64,000 nucleotides of DNA from Hyphomicrobiales bacterium (GTDB lineage: Bacteria > Pseudomonadota > Alphaproteobacteria > Rhizobiales > Rhodobiaceae), in the NCBI GenBank assembly GCA_002869065.1, contig PKTR01000006.1, positions 248,001-312,000 on the forward strand. The letters run 5' to 3'. Each line of letters starts with the position of its first letter. Position 1 is the first letter of the stretch. Positions 17,816-27,014 of the stretch are shown here, piece after piece. The position numbers and the translations under genes are program-made. Below the pieces are notes generated by a model. It was not told where the DNA came from. It did no database searches and saw nothing but the letters and a program-made list of their open reading frames with translations.

Positions 17816-18961
17816 ATGAACGAAGCGGTCTATTTCGACGAACAGCATCAGCAATTCCGCGAAAGCATCCGCCGGTTCATCGAGAACGAGGTCGTTCCGA
17901 ACGGCGAGGCCTGGGAAGAAGCGGGCATGGTGCCGCGCGATGTGCTGCGCAAGATGGGCGAGCTCGGCTACCTCGGTATCCGCTACCCGGAAGAATATGG
18001 CGGTTCGGAACTCGACACCATTTACAGCATGATTTTCCTTGAGGAGGTCGGGCGCTCGACGTTCGGCGGCTTCACCGCGACCGTCATGGTGCATACCGAC
18101 ATGGCCTCGCCGCATCTCGCCCACTACGGATCCCGCGAGCAGCTTTCGCGCTACATGCCGGACTTCATCTCAGGCGAGAAAATCTGCGCCATTGCGGTGA
18201 CCGAGCCCGACGCCGGGTCGGACGTGGCCGGCCTGCGCACCCGCGCCGTGCTCGACGGCAACGAATGGGTGTTGAACGGCTCGAAGATGTTCATCACCAA
18301 CGGCGTTCACGCCGACGTGGTCTTCGTTGCCGCCCGCACCGACCCGGAAGCGAAGGGATCGCGAGGCCTCTCGATGTTCATCGTCGAAAAGGGAACGCCG
18401 GGCTTCAATATCAGCCGGGCACTGAAGAAAAGCGGCTGGCTGTGTTCAGACACCGCCGAACTCTCCTTCGACGACTGCCGCATTCCGGCCGGCAATCTGC
18501 TTGGCGAAGAGAACCGCGGTTTCTACCAGATCATGCACAATTTCCAGCTCGAACGCATGATCATCGGCGCCTACACGATGGGCGAATGCGCCAAGGCGAT
18601 CGAGCTTACGCTGGACTATGTCCGCAACCGCAAGGCCTTCGGCGGCACCCTCTGGGACAAGCAGGCGATCCGCCAGCGACTTGCAATGCGCGCCGCGCAG
18701 GTCGAGGCCGGACGGCAGCTCGTCTATCACTCGGCCTGGCTGGACAGCCAGGGACGCGACTGCGTGAAGGAGGTCTCGATGGTCAAGGCCTACTGCGGCG
18801 AACTGGTCAACCAGGTCATGTACGACTGTCAGCAGTTCCACGGCGGCTTTGGATATATGCGCGAGGCGCCGATCGAGCGAATGGTACGCGACGCGCGCAT
18901 CTCGGCGATCGGCGGCGGCGCGACCGAAGTGATGCTGGAAGAAATCGCGAAGCGCATGTGA
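17816..18961 (+). CDS. Acyl-CoA dehydrogenase (LCAD/IVD type)
   Basis: This 381-aa FAD enzyme introduces the alpha,beta double bond in an acyl-CoA. The start at 17816 follows GGGAGGAAGCA. FAD/substrate motifs are AVTEPDAGSDVAGL and GSKMFITNG. The position of the usual catalytic Glu of medium-chain enzymes is Gly here (AIGGGATEV). A Glu in QLERMIIGAYTMG matches the alternative base of isovaleryl- and long-chain dehydrogenases, so branched or unusual acyl groups are plausible substrates. It is third in the maoC operon. Confidence 0.93.
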   Translation: MNEAVYFDEQHQQFRESIRRFIENEVVPNGEAWEEAGMVPRDVLRKMGELGYLGIRYPEEYGGSELDTIYSMIFLEEVGRSTFGGFTATVMVHTDMASPHLAHYGSREQLSRYMPDFISGEKICAIAVTEPDAGSDVAGLRTRAVLDGNEWVLNGSKMFITNGVHADVVFVAARTDPEAKGSRGLSMFIVEKGTPGFNISRALKKSGWLCSDTAELSFDDCRIPAGNLLGEENRGFYQIMHNFQLERMIIGAYTMGECAKAIELTLDYVRNRKAFGGTLWDKQAIRQRLAMRAAQVEAGRQLVYHSAWLDSQGRDCVKEVSMVKAYCGELVNQVMYDCQQFHGGFGYMREAPIERMVRDARISAIGGGATEVMLEEIAKRM

Positions 18962-18995
18962 CACCGACATCGCGCATTCAATGGGAAGAGACATC

Positions 18996-20183
18996 ATGAT
19001 CAGCAAGAACACTTCGCGGGTCGGCGTGACGATCGTCGGCAGCGGCCACACCCGGTTCGGACGCCTTGACGACATGAGTGTGGAGGACCTCGTCGTCGAC
19101 GCGTCGCGGGAAGCGCTCGCAAGCTCGGGGCTGCCGGCCGAAGAGATCGACGCGATCTTCCTCGGCCACTTCAACTCGGGGCTGGTGCCGGACGGTTTTG
19201 CCTCCAGTTTGGTCCATCAGGCCGACGAAGCCCTGCGCTTTACCCCGGCGATCCGCTGCGAAAACGCCTGCGCCTCGGGCGCGGCGGCGATCATGTCGGG
19301 CATTCGTGCGATCCAGGCGGGTGCGGCGAAAAACGTGTTTGTCGTCGGCGTCGAGAAGATGACGTCGCGCAGCACGCCGGAAGTCACCACCGCACTCGGC
19401 GGGGCGGGCTACCAGCATAATCCCGAAGAAGCCTCGTTGAGTTTTCCTCAGGTCTTCGCACGGGCCGCTGAGGCCTACGGCGCCGCCTATGGCGATCCGT
19501 CACTGGCAATGGCGATGATCGCCCAGAAGAACCATCGCAATGCGCTGGCGAATCCCTTGGCGCATATGCAGCGTGAAATGAGCCTGGAGTTCTGCAACAC
19601 GGTTTCGGACAAGAACCCGCTCATCGCCGACCCTTTGCGGATGACCGATTGTTCGCTCATCACCGATGGCGCCGCTGCGCTGGTGCTGACCGCCGAAGAC
19701 AAGGCGGACGGTTTCGCCAAGCGCGCGCGGTTCCGCGCCGCCGAGCAGGTCAGCGACTTTCTCCCGATGTCCCGCCGCGACTTCCTTGCCTTCGAGGGAC
19801 CGCGCCTGGCCATGGCACGCGCCTTCGAAGCGGCCGGCGTTGGCGTCGATGATATCGATTTCGCCGAAGTCCATGACTGTTTCACCATCGCCGAGCTGAT
19901 GATCTACGAGGCGATGGGACTCGCCCCGGCAGGCCGTGGTATCGACGCGCTGTCGAGCGGTGCCGTGTATCGCGGCGGAAAGCTGCCGGTGAATCTCTCG
20001 GGCGGCCTGAAGGCCAAGGGACACCCGGTCGGCGCGACCGGAGTTTCGATGCACGCGCTCGCCTACCGCCAGCTGACCGGGTCGGCCGGCGACATGCAGA
20101 TCGAGGACGCAAATCTCGGCCTCGTCTTCAACATGGGCGGTTCTGCCGTCGCCAACTACGTTTCGATCCTCGAAAGCTGCTGA
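18996..20183 (+). CDS. SCP2-type thiolase / acetyl-CoA acetyltransferase
   Basis: This 395-aa thiolase is started at 18996 (MISKNTSRVGV) because GGAAGAG lies 5 nt upstream; an ATG at 18981 has no ribosome-binding site. The nucleophilic Cys is in ENACASGAAA and the His-containing loop is LKAKGHPVGATG. The C-terminal region has FNMGGSA rather than a C-x-G motif, as in SCP2-like thiolases. It would cleave the 3-ketoacyl-CoA made by the upstream SDR (inference), and it ends the operon. Confidence 0.9.
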   Translation: MISKNTSRVGVTIVGSGHTRFGRLDDMSVEDLVVDASREALASSGLPAEEIDAIFLGHFNSGLVPDGFASSLVHQADEALRFTPAIRCENACASGAAAIMSGIRAIQAGAAKNVFVVGVEKMTSRSTPEVTTALGGAGYQHNPEEASLSFPQVFARAAEAYGAAYGDPSLAMAMIAQKNHRNALANPLAHMQREMSLEFCNTVSDKNPLIADPLRMTDCSLITDGAAALVLTAEDKADGFAKRARFRAAEQVSDFLPMSRRDFLAFEGPRLAMARAFEAAGVGVDDIDFAEVHDCFTIAELMIYEAMGLAPAGRGIDALSSGAVYRGGKLPVNLSGGLKAKGHPVGATGVSMHALAYRQLTGSAGDMQIEDANLGLVFNMGGSAVANYVSILESC

Positions 20184-20244
20184 GCTCAGGCCGCAGACAA
20201 GGCGTGGCGCCGGCGCAAGCGGGCGTCACTCGCTTGCGTCGCAA

Positions 20245-20267
20245 ATGAACAATGATCCGGAATTCAT
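20245..20267 (+). promoter_or_regulatory. Regulon palindrome, copy 3, upstream of the second TRAP operon
   Basis: ATGAACAATG, 7 bases, ATTCAT, with TTGACT 5 nt downstream (20273-20278) and CCTAAT after a 17-bp spacer. This is the most divergent of the four copies but keeps the outer ATGAA/TTCAT arms, the AATG and the central CG. It lies within the 294-bp gap between the thiolase and dctP; no gene is seen there. Confidence 0.72.
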
Positions 20268-20477
20268 TTTTATTGACTCGGCGGTGCATTTCGTCCCTAA
20301 TTTCGGATGCAGGAACTGGCGCATTGCGGATCGCCTTCGGCGCAATCCGAATTGAGAACTGGCGGGAAGCCGAGCATCGGGGACGCTCCTCGACACAGAT
20401 CCGGACCAACCGGACGCGTGCACACCGCATTTTTGGAAAACACGACCAGTCCGCGACCTCACCAGGAGGAGGAAACG

Positions 20478-21545
20478 ATGTTCAGAATGTCCAAGATCGC
20501 GACGTCGGCTGCGCTCGCCGCGGCGCTCGCCGTGCCGGGAGCCGCTGTGGCCGACGACTTCAACGCAACCGTGGTGGCCGGACTTCCACCGACGGTGCTG
20601 TTCGTGAAAATGCTGCCGGAAAGCTTCCTGCCGGCCATCGAGTCCGGTCTGGCTGCGTCCGGCCACACGATGACCTTCAACGAGCAATATGGCGGCGCGA
20701 TCGCCAGCAACGGCGAAGAGATCGAGGTCGTGTCGGCGGGGCTGGCAGAACTCGGCTACTGCATCGCCGCCTTGCGCGCCTCGAAACTGCCGCTACAGAA
20801 CATGACCTATTACACGCCGTTCGTGTCGAGCGACGTGTCGGATGTCGCGGCGGTCATGAACCGCCTGCAGTTCGAAAACAAGGCCATGGCGGGGCTTTGG
20901 ACTGACAACAATCTGGTCTATCTCGGCGGCCCGATCGGCATCGACGATTATGCCCTTCTGTCGACCAAGCCGGTCAACAGCATCGACGATCTCAAGGGCA
21001 TGAAGATCGCCACCCCCGGCGCGGCGCTCAACTGGCTGTCGGGCACCGGCGCCGTCGCCGTCTCGGCCAATCTGGCGACCTATTACAACGAGCTGAAAAC
21101 CGGCGTTTATTCCGGTGTTGTCGTGTCACCGAGCCTCGCCGCTCCGATGAAGCTGAACGAGGTGGCGCCGCATGTGACCATCGCCAGCCTCGGCGCGAAT
21201 TACATCGGCGGACTATGCGCCAACAAGGACTGGTTCGACGGGCTGCCCGAAGACGTTCAGAAGACCTTGTTCCAGGCGGCGGACACCGCTGGCGCCTGGT
21301 ACGCCAAGGAAATCGAGGCGGCCTATCAGCGTGGGCTCGACAAGATGACGGCCGCGGGCGCAACGGTGGCCATAGCGCCGGAAGAACTGCGGGCCGCCTG
21401 GGCCAAGGGGCTCGACAATGCCGCCAAGGAATGGGCAAAGGCGCTCGACGCGCAAGGCATGCCCGGAACGGAAACGCTCGCTATCTACATGAACGCGATG
21501 CGCGAAAGCGGCGCCAAGCCGCTGCGCAATTGGGATCAGGAGTGA
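20478..21545 (+). CDS. TRAP transporter solute-binding protein, second system
   Basis: This 355-aa periplasmic protein starts at 20478 after AGGAGGAGGAAACG. Residues 1-25 are a signal peptide ending in GAAVADDF. It has a DctP fold with NSIDDLKGMKIATPG and the downstream cleft strand TGVYSGVVVSPS, but is only weakly similar to the binding protein at 14636. It shares an operon with dctQ and dctM (4-bp gap, then overlap). Co-control with the first TRAP system suggests related ligands or two affinity ranges. Confidence 0.9.
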   Translation: MFRMSKIATSAALAAALAVPGAAVADDFNATVVAGLPPTVLFVKMLPESFLPAIESGLAASGHTMTFNEQYGGAIASNGEEIEVVSAGLAELGYCIAALRASKLPLQNMTYYTPFVSSDVSDVAAVMNRLQFENKAMAGLWTDNNLVYLGGPIGIDDYALLSTKPVNSIDDLKGMKIATPGAALNWLSGTGAVAVSANLATYYNELKTGVYSGVVVSPSLAAPMKLNEVAPHVTIASLGANYIGGLCANKDWFDGLPEDVQKTLFQAADTAGAWYAKEIEAAYQRGLDKMTAAGATVAIAPEELRAAWAKGLDNAAKEWAKALDAQGMPGTETLAIYMNAMRESGAKPLRNWDQE

Positions 21546-21549
21546 GGCC

Positions 21550-22080
21550 GTGCCTCCTGCGATCCAAGAAACCCGGGAGCCGCGGCCGCTGCGGCTCCTC
21601 GACCGCCTCACGCAGGCTTTGAACATCTCTGGTTCTCTGCTGATTTTCGGATTGGTGCTACTCGTCGGCGCCGACGTCTTCGGGCGCAACCTCTTCGGCA
21701 CTCCGGTTGCCGGCGTGCCCGAACTCGTCTCCATGACCATCGTCGGGATCGTGTTTCTGCAGATCCCGCAATGCCTGCGTGAAGGTAGGATGTCGCGCGC
21801 CGAAGCGACCGACATGTTCCTCGCCCGGCGTCTGCCGGCACTTCGGTCCGTACTGCACACGGTGTTCGACATCGTCAGCATCGGCATGATCGGGATCGTG
21901 GTCGCGGCAACCTGGCCGATGTTCGTGAAATCCGTGACGAGGAACGAGTTCATCGGTGCGATCGGCAACTTCACCGCCCCGACCTGGCCGATCCGCGTCG
22001 CAATTCTGGTCGGCGGCACCGCTCTTGCGCTGCAGTTCGCCGCACAGATCTGGCGGCGCTGGACGAGGCGCCCACGATGA
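21550..22080 (+). CDS. TRAP transporter small permease (DctQ)
   Basis: This 176-aa protein has four membrane helices and starts with GTG at 21550, 4 bp after the binding protein gene. It contains VLLVGADVFGRNLFGTPVAG and PELVSMTIVGIVFLQIP, the DctQ signature region with Arg and Glu near the membrane face. It overlaps dctM by 4 bp (ATGA). In contrast to the first system, Q and M are separate proteins. Confidence 0.9.
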   Translation: MPPAIQETREPRPLRLLDRLTQALNISGSLLIFGLVLLVGADVFGRNLFGTPVAGVPELVSMTIVGIVFLQIPQCLREGRMSRAEATDMFLARRLPALRSVLHTVFDIVSIGMIGIVVAATWPMFVKSVTRNEFIGAIGNFTAPTWPIRVAILVGGTALALQFAAQIWRRWTRRPR

Positions 22081-23384
22081 CCCCGTTCGATATCGGGCTC
22101 ATTGCGCTGGCGGCTATCTGCGTTCTTGTCTTTCTCGGGCTCTATGTCCCGATCGCATTGATGCTGTGCTCCTTCGTCGGCGTGTGGGCCATCAAGGGCA
22201 ATATGGATCTGTCCGTGAAGCTTCTCGGCATCGCCGCGAACCACGCGATTTCAAGCTACTTCTTTGGCGTCATTCCGCTATTCGTCTTCATGGGGTTTGT
22301 CGTTTCGGAGACAGGACTGGGGCGCGACGCCTTCGATGTCGCCAATGCCGCGTTCAAGAAGTTTCGCGGCGGTCTGGCCATCGGCACCGTCGGCGCCAAT
22401 GCGATCTTTGCGGCAATCACTGGCGTTTCCATCGCGTCTGCCGCCGTGTTTTCGAAGATCGCAGTGCCGGAGATGATCCGGCATGGATACGGCCGCAGGT
22501 TTTCCGTCGGCGTGGTCGCCGGCAGCTCCGTTCTCGGAATGCTCATCCCGCCCTCCTTGCTGATGATCCTGTACGGGCTGCTGGCCGAACAATCGATCGG
22601 GGATCTGTTCATCGCCGGCGTCGTGCCGGGAATGCTTCTGGCGCTCGCCTTTGCTGTCGGCATCGTCGTGATGAGCTATCTGATGCCGGGCTTCGTCGGC
22701 TCGCCCGACCACGAATATGCGGAGCCGCTAAGCGCAGGCGACTGGCTGGCCAAGGGACTGCCGATCGCGTTGCTGGTCGCCGTCGTCCTTGGCGGCATCT
22801 ATGGCGGCTATTTCACGCCGGTCGAAGCCGGCGCCGTCGGCTCGATCGGCGCGCTGCTGATCGCGATGGCCCGGCGCGCAATCACGTTCAGGATTTTCTG
22901 GAGGGTGCTGGTCGAGACGGGCCTTGTGACCGCAACGATCTGCTTCCTGCTGATCGCCGCGCAGATGTATTCCCGCATGCTGGCATTCTCCGGCGTCCCG
23001 GCCGGTATGGGCCACGCGGTTGCCGCCGCCGACCTGTCCTTCACCATGGTGCTTGCGATCTATCTGTTGGTCCTGATTGCGCTCGGCATGATCCTCGACA
23101 GTTCGTCGATCCTGCTGATCATCGTGCCGATCATGCTGCCGGTCTTTGCACCGATGGGTGTCGACCTCGTCTGGTTCGGCGTAGTCACGGTCATCGCCGT
23201 CGAGATCGGCCTCCTGACGCCGCCATTCGGCCTGTCGGTCTACGTCATCAAGGGGACGCTCGAAGACAGGTCGATCTCGCTCGGCGACATCTTCCTGGGC
23301 GCTGCCCCGTTCGCCCTCATCATGCTGTTGATCCTGCTTCTGGTCGCAGCTTTCCCGCAGTTGGCCCTGGTGCTGGTCAACTGA
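22077..23384 (+). CDS. TRAP transporter large permease (DctM)
   Basis: This 435-aa membrane protein has about twelve helices and forms the elevator transport domain. Family blocks include GVSIASAAVFSKIAVPEMI, SVLGMLIPPSLLMILYG and TPVEAGAVGS; the C-terminus has EIGLLTPPFGLSVYVIKG. It ends 31 bp before the convergent TetR gene, and a perfect 10-bp inverted repeat spans the two 3' ends. Confidence 0.95.
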   Translation: MTPFDIGLIALAAICVLVFLGLYVPIALMLCSFVGVWAIKGNMDLSVKLLGIAANHAISSYFFGVIPLFVFMGFVVSETGLGRDAFDVANAAFKKFRGGLAIGTVGANAIFAAITGVSIASAAVFSKIAVPEMIRHGYGRRFSVGVVAGSSVLGMLIPPSLLMILYGLLAEQSIGDLFIAGVVPGMLLALAFAVGIVVMSYLMPGFVGSPDHEYAEPLSAGDWLAKGLPIALLVAVVLGGIYGGYFTPVEAGAVGSIGALLIAMARRAITFRIFWRVLVETGLVTATICFLLIAAQMYSRMLAFSGVPAGMGHAVAAADLSFTMVLAIYLLVLIALGMILDSSSILLIIVPIMLPVFAPMGVDLVWFGVVTVIAVEIGLLTPPFGLSVYVIKGTLEDRSISLGDIFLGAAPFALIMLLILLLVAAFPQLALVLVN

Positions 23385-23439
23385 AAACGGATAGAGTCTT
23401 GGACGGGAAAGCGATCAGTTGTCGGACGAATCCGTTTTC
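23383..23439. terminator. Inverted repeat between convergent dctM and tetR
   Basis: GAAAACGGAT (23383-23392) and ATCCGTTTTC (23430-23439) form a perfect 10-bp stem with a 37-nt loop. The AAAA/TTTT ends would give a T-run on both strands, so a bidirectional terminator is plausible. The right arm lies inside the last codons of tetR. Confidence 0.45.
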
Positions 23440-24083
23440 GATCCGGTAGCGGCGAACAGACCGCCTTCGAGCAGCTTGACGTAAGTCGAAAGAAAGCCGC
23501 TCGCCTTTTCTTCGTCGAAGGTTTCGTCGGAATAGCTTGCCTGCATCATCAGATAGCTGCGGGCGCCCATGAGGATGTAGACGATGGTCTTCAGCTCGGC
23601 TTCGCTGAAAGAGCGAAGCTCTCCGTTTTCCATCTGTTTTCTCAGGCCCTTTTCGTAGACCGAGGCAAATTTGCGGACGTGTTCGCGAAAGGCGTTCGGC
23701 GCGTAGACTTCGGCTTCGTTTAGGACCCTGAGGAAGCCCGGATTCTCGGCGAAGAAGGCAAATGAGGACGCCATGCGCTGGCGCTCGAGTTCGACGCCGC
23801 TGGCGTTCCGGTCGACATTTTCGCGGATGTAGTCGAGCAGACGTTCGCCTTCGGCCGGCAACAGCTGGTCGAAAAGGTCCTGCCGTGTTTCGAAGTAGTT
23901 GTAGAAGGTGCCGTTCGCGACCCCGGCAAGCTCGGTGATACGCGCAATCGAGGCGCCTTCGTAACCGTGCTTGCCGACCACCGTGGCTGCTGCAGAGAAC
24001 AGGGCACTCCTGGTTTCGAGCGCCTTGACCTCACGTTTGCCGGGTTTCTTCCGAGTGGTTGCAGCAACGCTTCGACTTGGCAA
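23415..24083 (-). CDS. TetR-family regulator, likely controller of the catabolic regulon
   Basis: This 222-aa protein has a basic N-terminal tail and a TetR helix-turn-helix (residues ~25-70: GASIARITELAGVANGTFYNYFETRQDLF). The ligand domain is all-helical and not specific. It is the only regulator between 12 and 29 kb, in the middle of the island and flanked by operons that carry the shared palindrome, so it is the best candidate to bind it (inference). The palindrome is not found upstream of tetR itself. A CoA thioester is the expected effector for this type of regulator. Confidence 0.85.
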   Translation of the reverse strand: MPSRSVAATTRKKPGKREVKALETRSALFSAAATVVGKHGYEGASIARITELAGVANGTFYNYFETRQDLFDQLLPAEGERLLDYIRENVDRNASGVELERQRMASSFAFFAENPGFLRVLNEAEVYAPNAFREHVRKFASVYEKGLRKQMENGELRSFSEAELKTIVYILMGARSYLMMQASYSDETFDEEKASGFLSTYVKLLEGGLFAATGSKTDSSDN

Positions 24084-24253
24084 AATCCACTCCGTTTTTC
24101 AAAAGGATAACCCGGGCAAGCACCCACTTAATGATAGCGGATAGCTGAGGGTTTGCAACCAGCCGCGGGAGCGATGCTGAGGCCAAAAAGGGGCCTGGGG
24201 CGAAGCCGACGCCGGAGGCCGCGGCGGGCTTCCGGATGCCCCGGACGCGTGTG

Positions 24254-24284
24254 CCGGTGGCCGCGGCCGTTGAACGGCCACCGG
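24254..24284 (-). other. GC-rich stem-loop downstream of the alpha/beta hydrolase gene
   Basis: CCGGTGGCC and GGCCACCGG are perfect 9-bp arms around a 13-nt loop, 13 bp past the hydrolase stop. There is no T-run, so if it ends transcription it does so weakly. The rest of the 213-bp gap to tetR shows no gene. Confidence 0.4.
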
Positions 24285-24296
24285 ATCCCACTCCGA

Positions 24297-25214
24297 CTAT
24301 TCGCCGATCAGATACTGCTGGAGCCAGGGGATCGTCTCGCGCGAAGCAATCTCCACCTTCGAGACGTTGCCATAGAGGCTCATATGCGTGATGTCGCCCA
24401 GTACCACGAGCTTCTTCTTCGGGGTCAGAATCGCGTTGAAAGCTTCGGTCTCCTTGTCCCACATGGTCAGGGTGTCCTTTTCGGCGATGACCATCATGGT
24501 GGGGATGTTCACGATCCGCCCGACATAGGGCATCACCGTGTAGAGTTCGCAAAGCTCCGTCGATTCAATCGTCGACCAGTGCTCGTGGTTGGGCGCGACC
24601 GTCTCCTTGAGCTTCATGAAGCCCTCATAGACGTCCGGATAGGGCCAGTGGGCCATTGTCGTGAACGGATCCGGGACCGACATCGGGATTTTTGATTCCG
24701 TGTTCGGGTCCTTGAACTTGGCGCTGCGGTACTCGAGCAGCGTCCGCTGCAATTCGCGATAGCGGGCCTCGCCATGGCCGATGCGCAAGGTTTCCGCGCC
24801 ATCGATCAGCGGGATGTTGGAGACGATGCACTTGATGCGCGGTTCGATGGCGCCGAGGATCAGCACGTGGCCGCCGGAATACGAAATGCCCCAGATGCCG
24901 ATCCGGTCCGCATCGACCTCGGGCAGGGTCTCCGCATAGTCGATCGCGGCGCGGTAGTCCTCGATCTGCATCCACGGATCTGCGTGCTGGCGCGGTTCGC
25001 CGTCGCTGTCGCCGAAGCAGCGGTAATCGAAGATCAGGCAGGCAACGCCGGCCTCGACAAAGAAGTCGGCGTATTCCGGCATGACGATTTCTTTGACGTA
25101 GCACCAGCCGCCGGCCATCACCAGGAGCGGCATCGGCCCGTCGACGTTGTCGGGGGTTTTCAGAATGCCCCGCACGGTCACGCCCTGGCTCTGGAATTCG
25201 ATCTCGCGTTCCAT
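24297..25214 (-). CDS. Alpha/beta hydrolase
   Basis: This 305-aa hydrolase starts at 25214 (MEREIEFQSQGVTVRG) after GGGAGGAAGACA. The nucleophile elbow is GISYSGG, and an oxyanion/fold segment is ACLIFDYRCFGDSDG. An acid residue is likely in VIAEKDTLTM and the His in GDITHMSLYG. The closest functional type is a dienelactone-hydrolase/X-Pro-like esterase or C-C hydrolase; the substrate is unknown. It is the last gene of the minus-strand cluster, 93 bp after the acyl-CoA synthetase, and may release the acid that the synthetase activates. Confidence 0.88.
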   Translation of the reverse strand: MEREIEFQSQGVTVRGILKTPDNVDGPMPLLVMAGGWCYVKEIVMPEYADFFVEAGVACLIFDYRCFGDSDGEPRQHADPWMQIEDYRAAIDYAETLPEVDADRIGIWGISYSGGHVLILGAIEPRIKCIVSNIPLIDGAETLRIGHGEARYRELQRTLLEYRSAKFKDPNTESKIPMSVPDPFTTMAHWPYPDVYEGFMKLKETVAPNHEHWSTIESTELCELYTVMPYVGRIVNIPTMMVIAEKDTLTMWDKETEAFNAILTPKKKLVVLGDITHMSLYGNVSKVEIASRETIPWLQQYLIGE

Positions 25215-25307
25215 TGTCTTCCTCCCAAAATCCTGCTTCGCCGTTCGCTTGTCGGATACGGCTGTTGTTGAGTGCGCGCCCGTGCCTGCAGGCGCGGACA
25301 CCTGCGT

Positions 25308-26948
25308 TCAGCCTTTCGCTTCCTGCTCCAGGATTTCCATTGCCGACGCCTGCACCTTGCGGCGGTCGAGCTTGCCGGTCGGCGTGATCTTCCAGACCGC
25401 CTTGGAGACGAAGAACACCCGCTTCGGGATCTTGTATCCGGCCAGCTTGCCGCGGCATGCGTCACGGACCTTGGCTTCGCTCAGCTCAGCGGCAGGGTCG
25501 GCTTCGATGAGTGCGGTGACTGCCTCGCCCCATTTTTCGTCCGGCGTGCCGCAAACCACGGCCTTGATGACGCCGGGAATTTCCGTTGAAAGAAACATCT
25601 CGACTTCGAGCATCGAGACATTTTCGCCGCCCGACTTGATGATCTCCTTGTAGCGGCCGCGGTAGTAGAGATAGCCGTCCGCATCGACCCAGCCGTAGTC
25701 GCCGGTGTGGAAGAACCCGTCGTCATCGATGCATTCGGCCGATTCCGTGGGCATGTTGTAGTAGCCTTGGAACAGGTTCGGCCCGCGTACGCAGATCTCG
25801 CCGGGCTCGCCGACCGGCACTTCCTTGCCGGTATCCTGCGATATGATACGGACCTCGTTCGAGGTCGGACGGCCATTCGATTGCTTCATGCGTTCCACAT
25901 CGAAACGGTCGCGGTAGGGGAAGAAGGTAGAACCGCCCATGGATTCGGAGGTGCCGTACAGGCTCCCGATATGGGCAAACCCCATCGCGTAGATCGCATC
26001 GAAGGTCGACGGGTTGGAGCCTGACATGGTGCGGGTGATGCTGGACAGGTCGTGCTGGCCGTATGACGGGCTATTGCGCATCATCGCAAAATGGGTGTCG
26101 AAGCCCCAGAACAGGGTGACGGGATCGCTCTCGATCAGCCGCATCGCCTCTTCGGGGTCGAACCAGTGCATCAGGCGGGACGTTCCCCCGCGCATCAGCG
26201 GAATGCACATCGAAATGATGCCGCCGACATGGTAGTTCGGCGTCGTCAGCAGGAAGGTGTCGACGGCAGTGGCCTCGAGACCGTCGGCGTAGTTGCATAT
26301 GCCGCACAGCATCGACTGATGCGTATGGATTGCCGGCTTGGGAAATGACGTCGTGCCCGAGGTCAGCAGCAGCAGGGCCTGATCGTCCGGCCGCGGCGCG
26401 ACGTGGCCTTGCGGTGGCCATTGGCCGGCATCCGCGCTCGAAGCGAGTGCATCGAGATGACGGGCAAAGCCGGGCACTTCGACGTCCGCGCCCTCGACGA
26501 AGACAGAACGCAGCTGCAAACCTTCGATGTCGATGTTGTCCGGGCTGGCATCTGCCAGTGCAGGCAGCGCTTCGAGGAATTTGCTGACGAGGTTCTCGCC
26601 CCGGTGCGGCGCGCCAATCACCAGGAACTTTGCATCCGTGAGCCGCAGCCCCTGCGAAATCTCCTCGCCGACCCAGGTCAGATTGAGCGGCACCACCTTT
26701 GCGCCGAGCGCCAGCGTGGCGAAGAAAAGCTCTACCCAGCGCGGTGAAACGCTCATCATGTAGGCGACATGATCGCCCGGGCGAACTCCCTGCTGGTGCA
26801 GCGCAAGCGCCAGTGCATCGACCCGTTGTGCGAGTTCAGCGAAGGTGATCGCGTCCTCGGCAAAGCGGACGGCAACATTCTGCGGCCAGTTGCGAGCCGA
26901 GTACTGCAGCATCCGGGGGAATGTCTGCCCCCGCCATTCCTGAAACAT
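25308..26948 (-). CDS. AMP-forming acyl-CoA synthetase
   Basis: This 546-aa ANL-family ligase activates the imported acid to its CoA thioester. The P-loop is LLTSGTTSFPKPA (Ser replaces the usual Gly after TT). Other motifs are YGTSESMGG, HTGDYGWVDADGYLYYRGR, and the catalytic Lys in ITPTGKLDRRKVQ. AIHTHQSM and YHVGGI in the N-terminal domain resemble cyclohexane- or aryl-carboxylate and fatty acid ligases; the exact substrate cannot be read. It lies 66 bp downstream of maoC copy B, so it is probably in the same operon as the thiolase, DUF35 and MaoC genes. Confidence 0.93.
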   Translation of the reverse strand: MFQEWRGQTFPRMLQYSARNWPQNVAVRFAEDAITFAELAQRVDALALALHQQGVRPGDHVAYMMSVSPRWVELFFATLALGAKVVPLNLTWVGEEISQGLRLTDAKFLVIGAPHRGENLVSKFLEALPALADASPDNIDIEGLQLRSVFVEGADVEVPGFARHLDALASSADAGQWPPQGHVAPRPDDQALLLLTSGTTSFPKPAIHTHQSMLCGICNYADGLEATAVDTFLLTTPNYHVGGIISMCIPLMRGGTSRLMHWFDPEEAMRLIESDPVTLFWGFDTHFAMMRNSPSYGQHDLSSITRTMSGSNPSTFDAIYAMGFAHIGSLYGTSESMGGSTFFPYRDRFDVERMKQSNGRPTSNEVRIISQDTGKEVPVGEPGEICVRGPNLFQGYYNMPTESAECIDDDGFFHTGDYGWVDADGYLYYRGRYKEIIKSGGENVSMLEVEMFLSTEIPGVIKAVVCGTPDEKWGEAVTALIEADPAAELSEAKVRDACRGKLAGYKIPKRVFFVSKAVWKITPTGKLDRRKVQASAMEILEQEAKG

Positions 26949-27014
26949 CGCTCAACCTCCCGCTTGGTCCGGTTCGTTTTGCCGGCCTGTTTTGTTAGCC
27001 TGTCCGGCTTGCCG

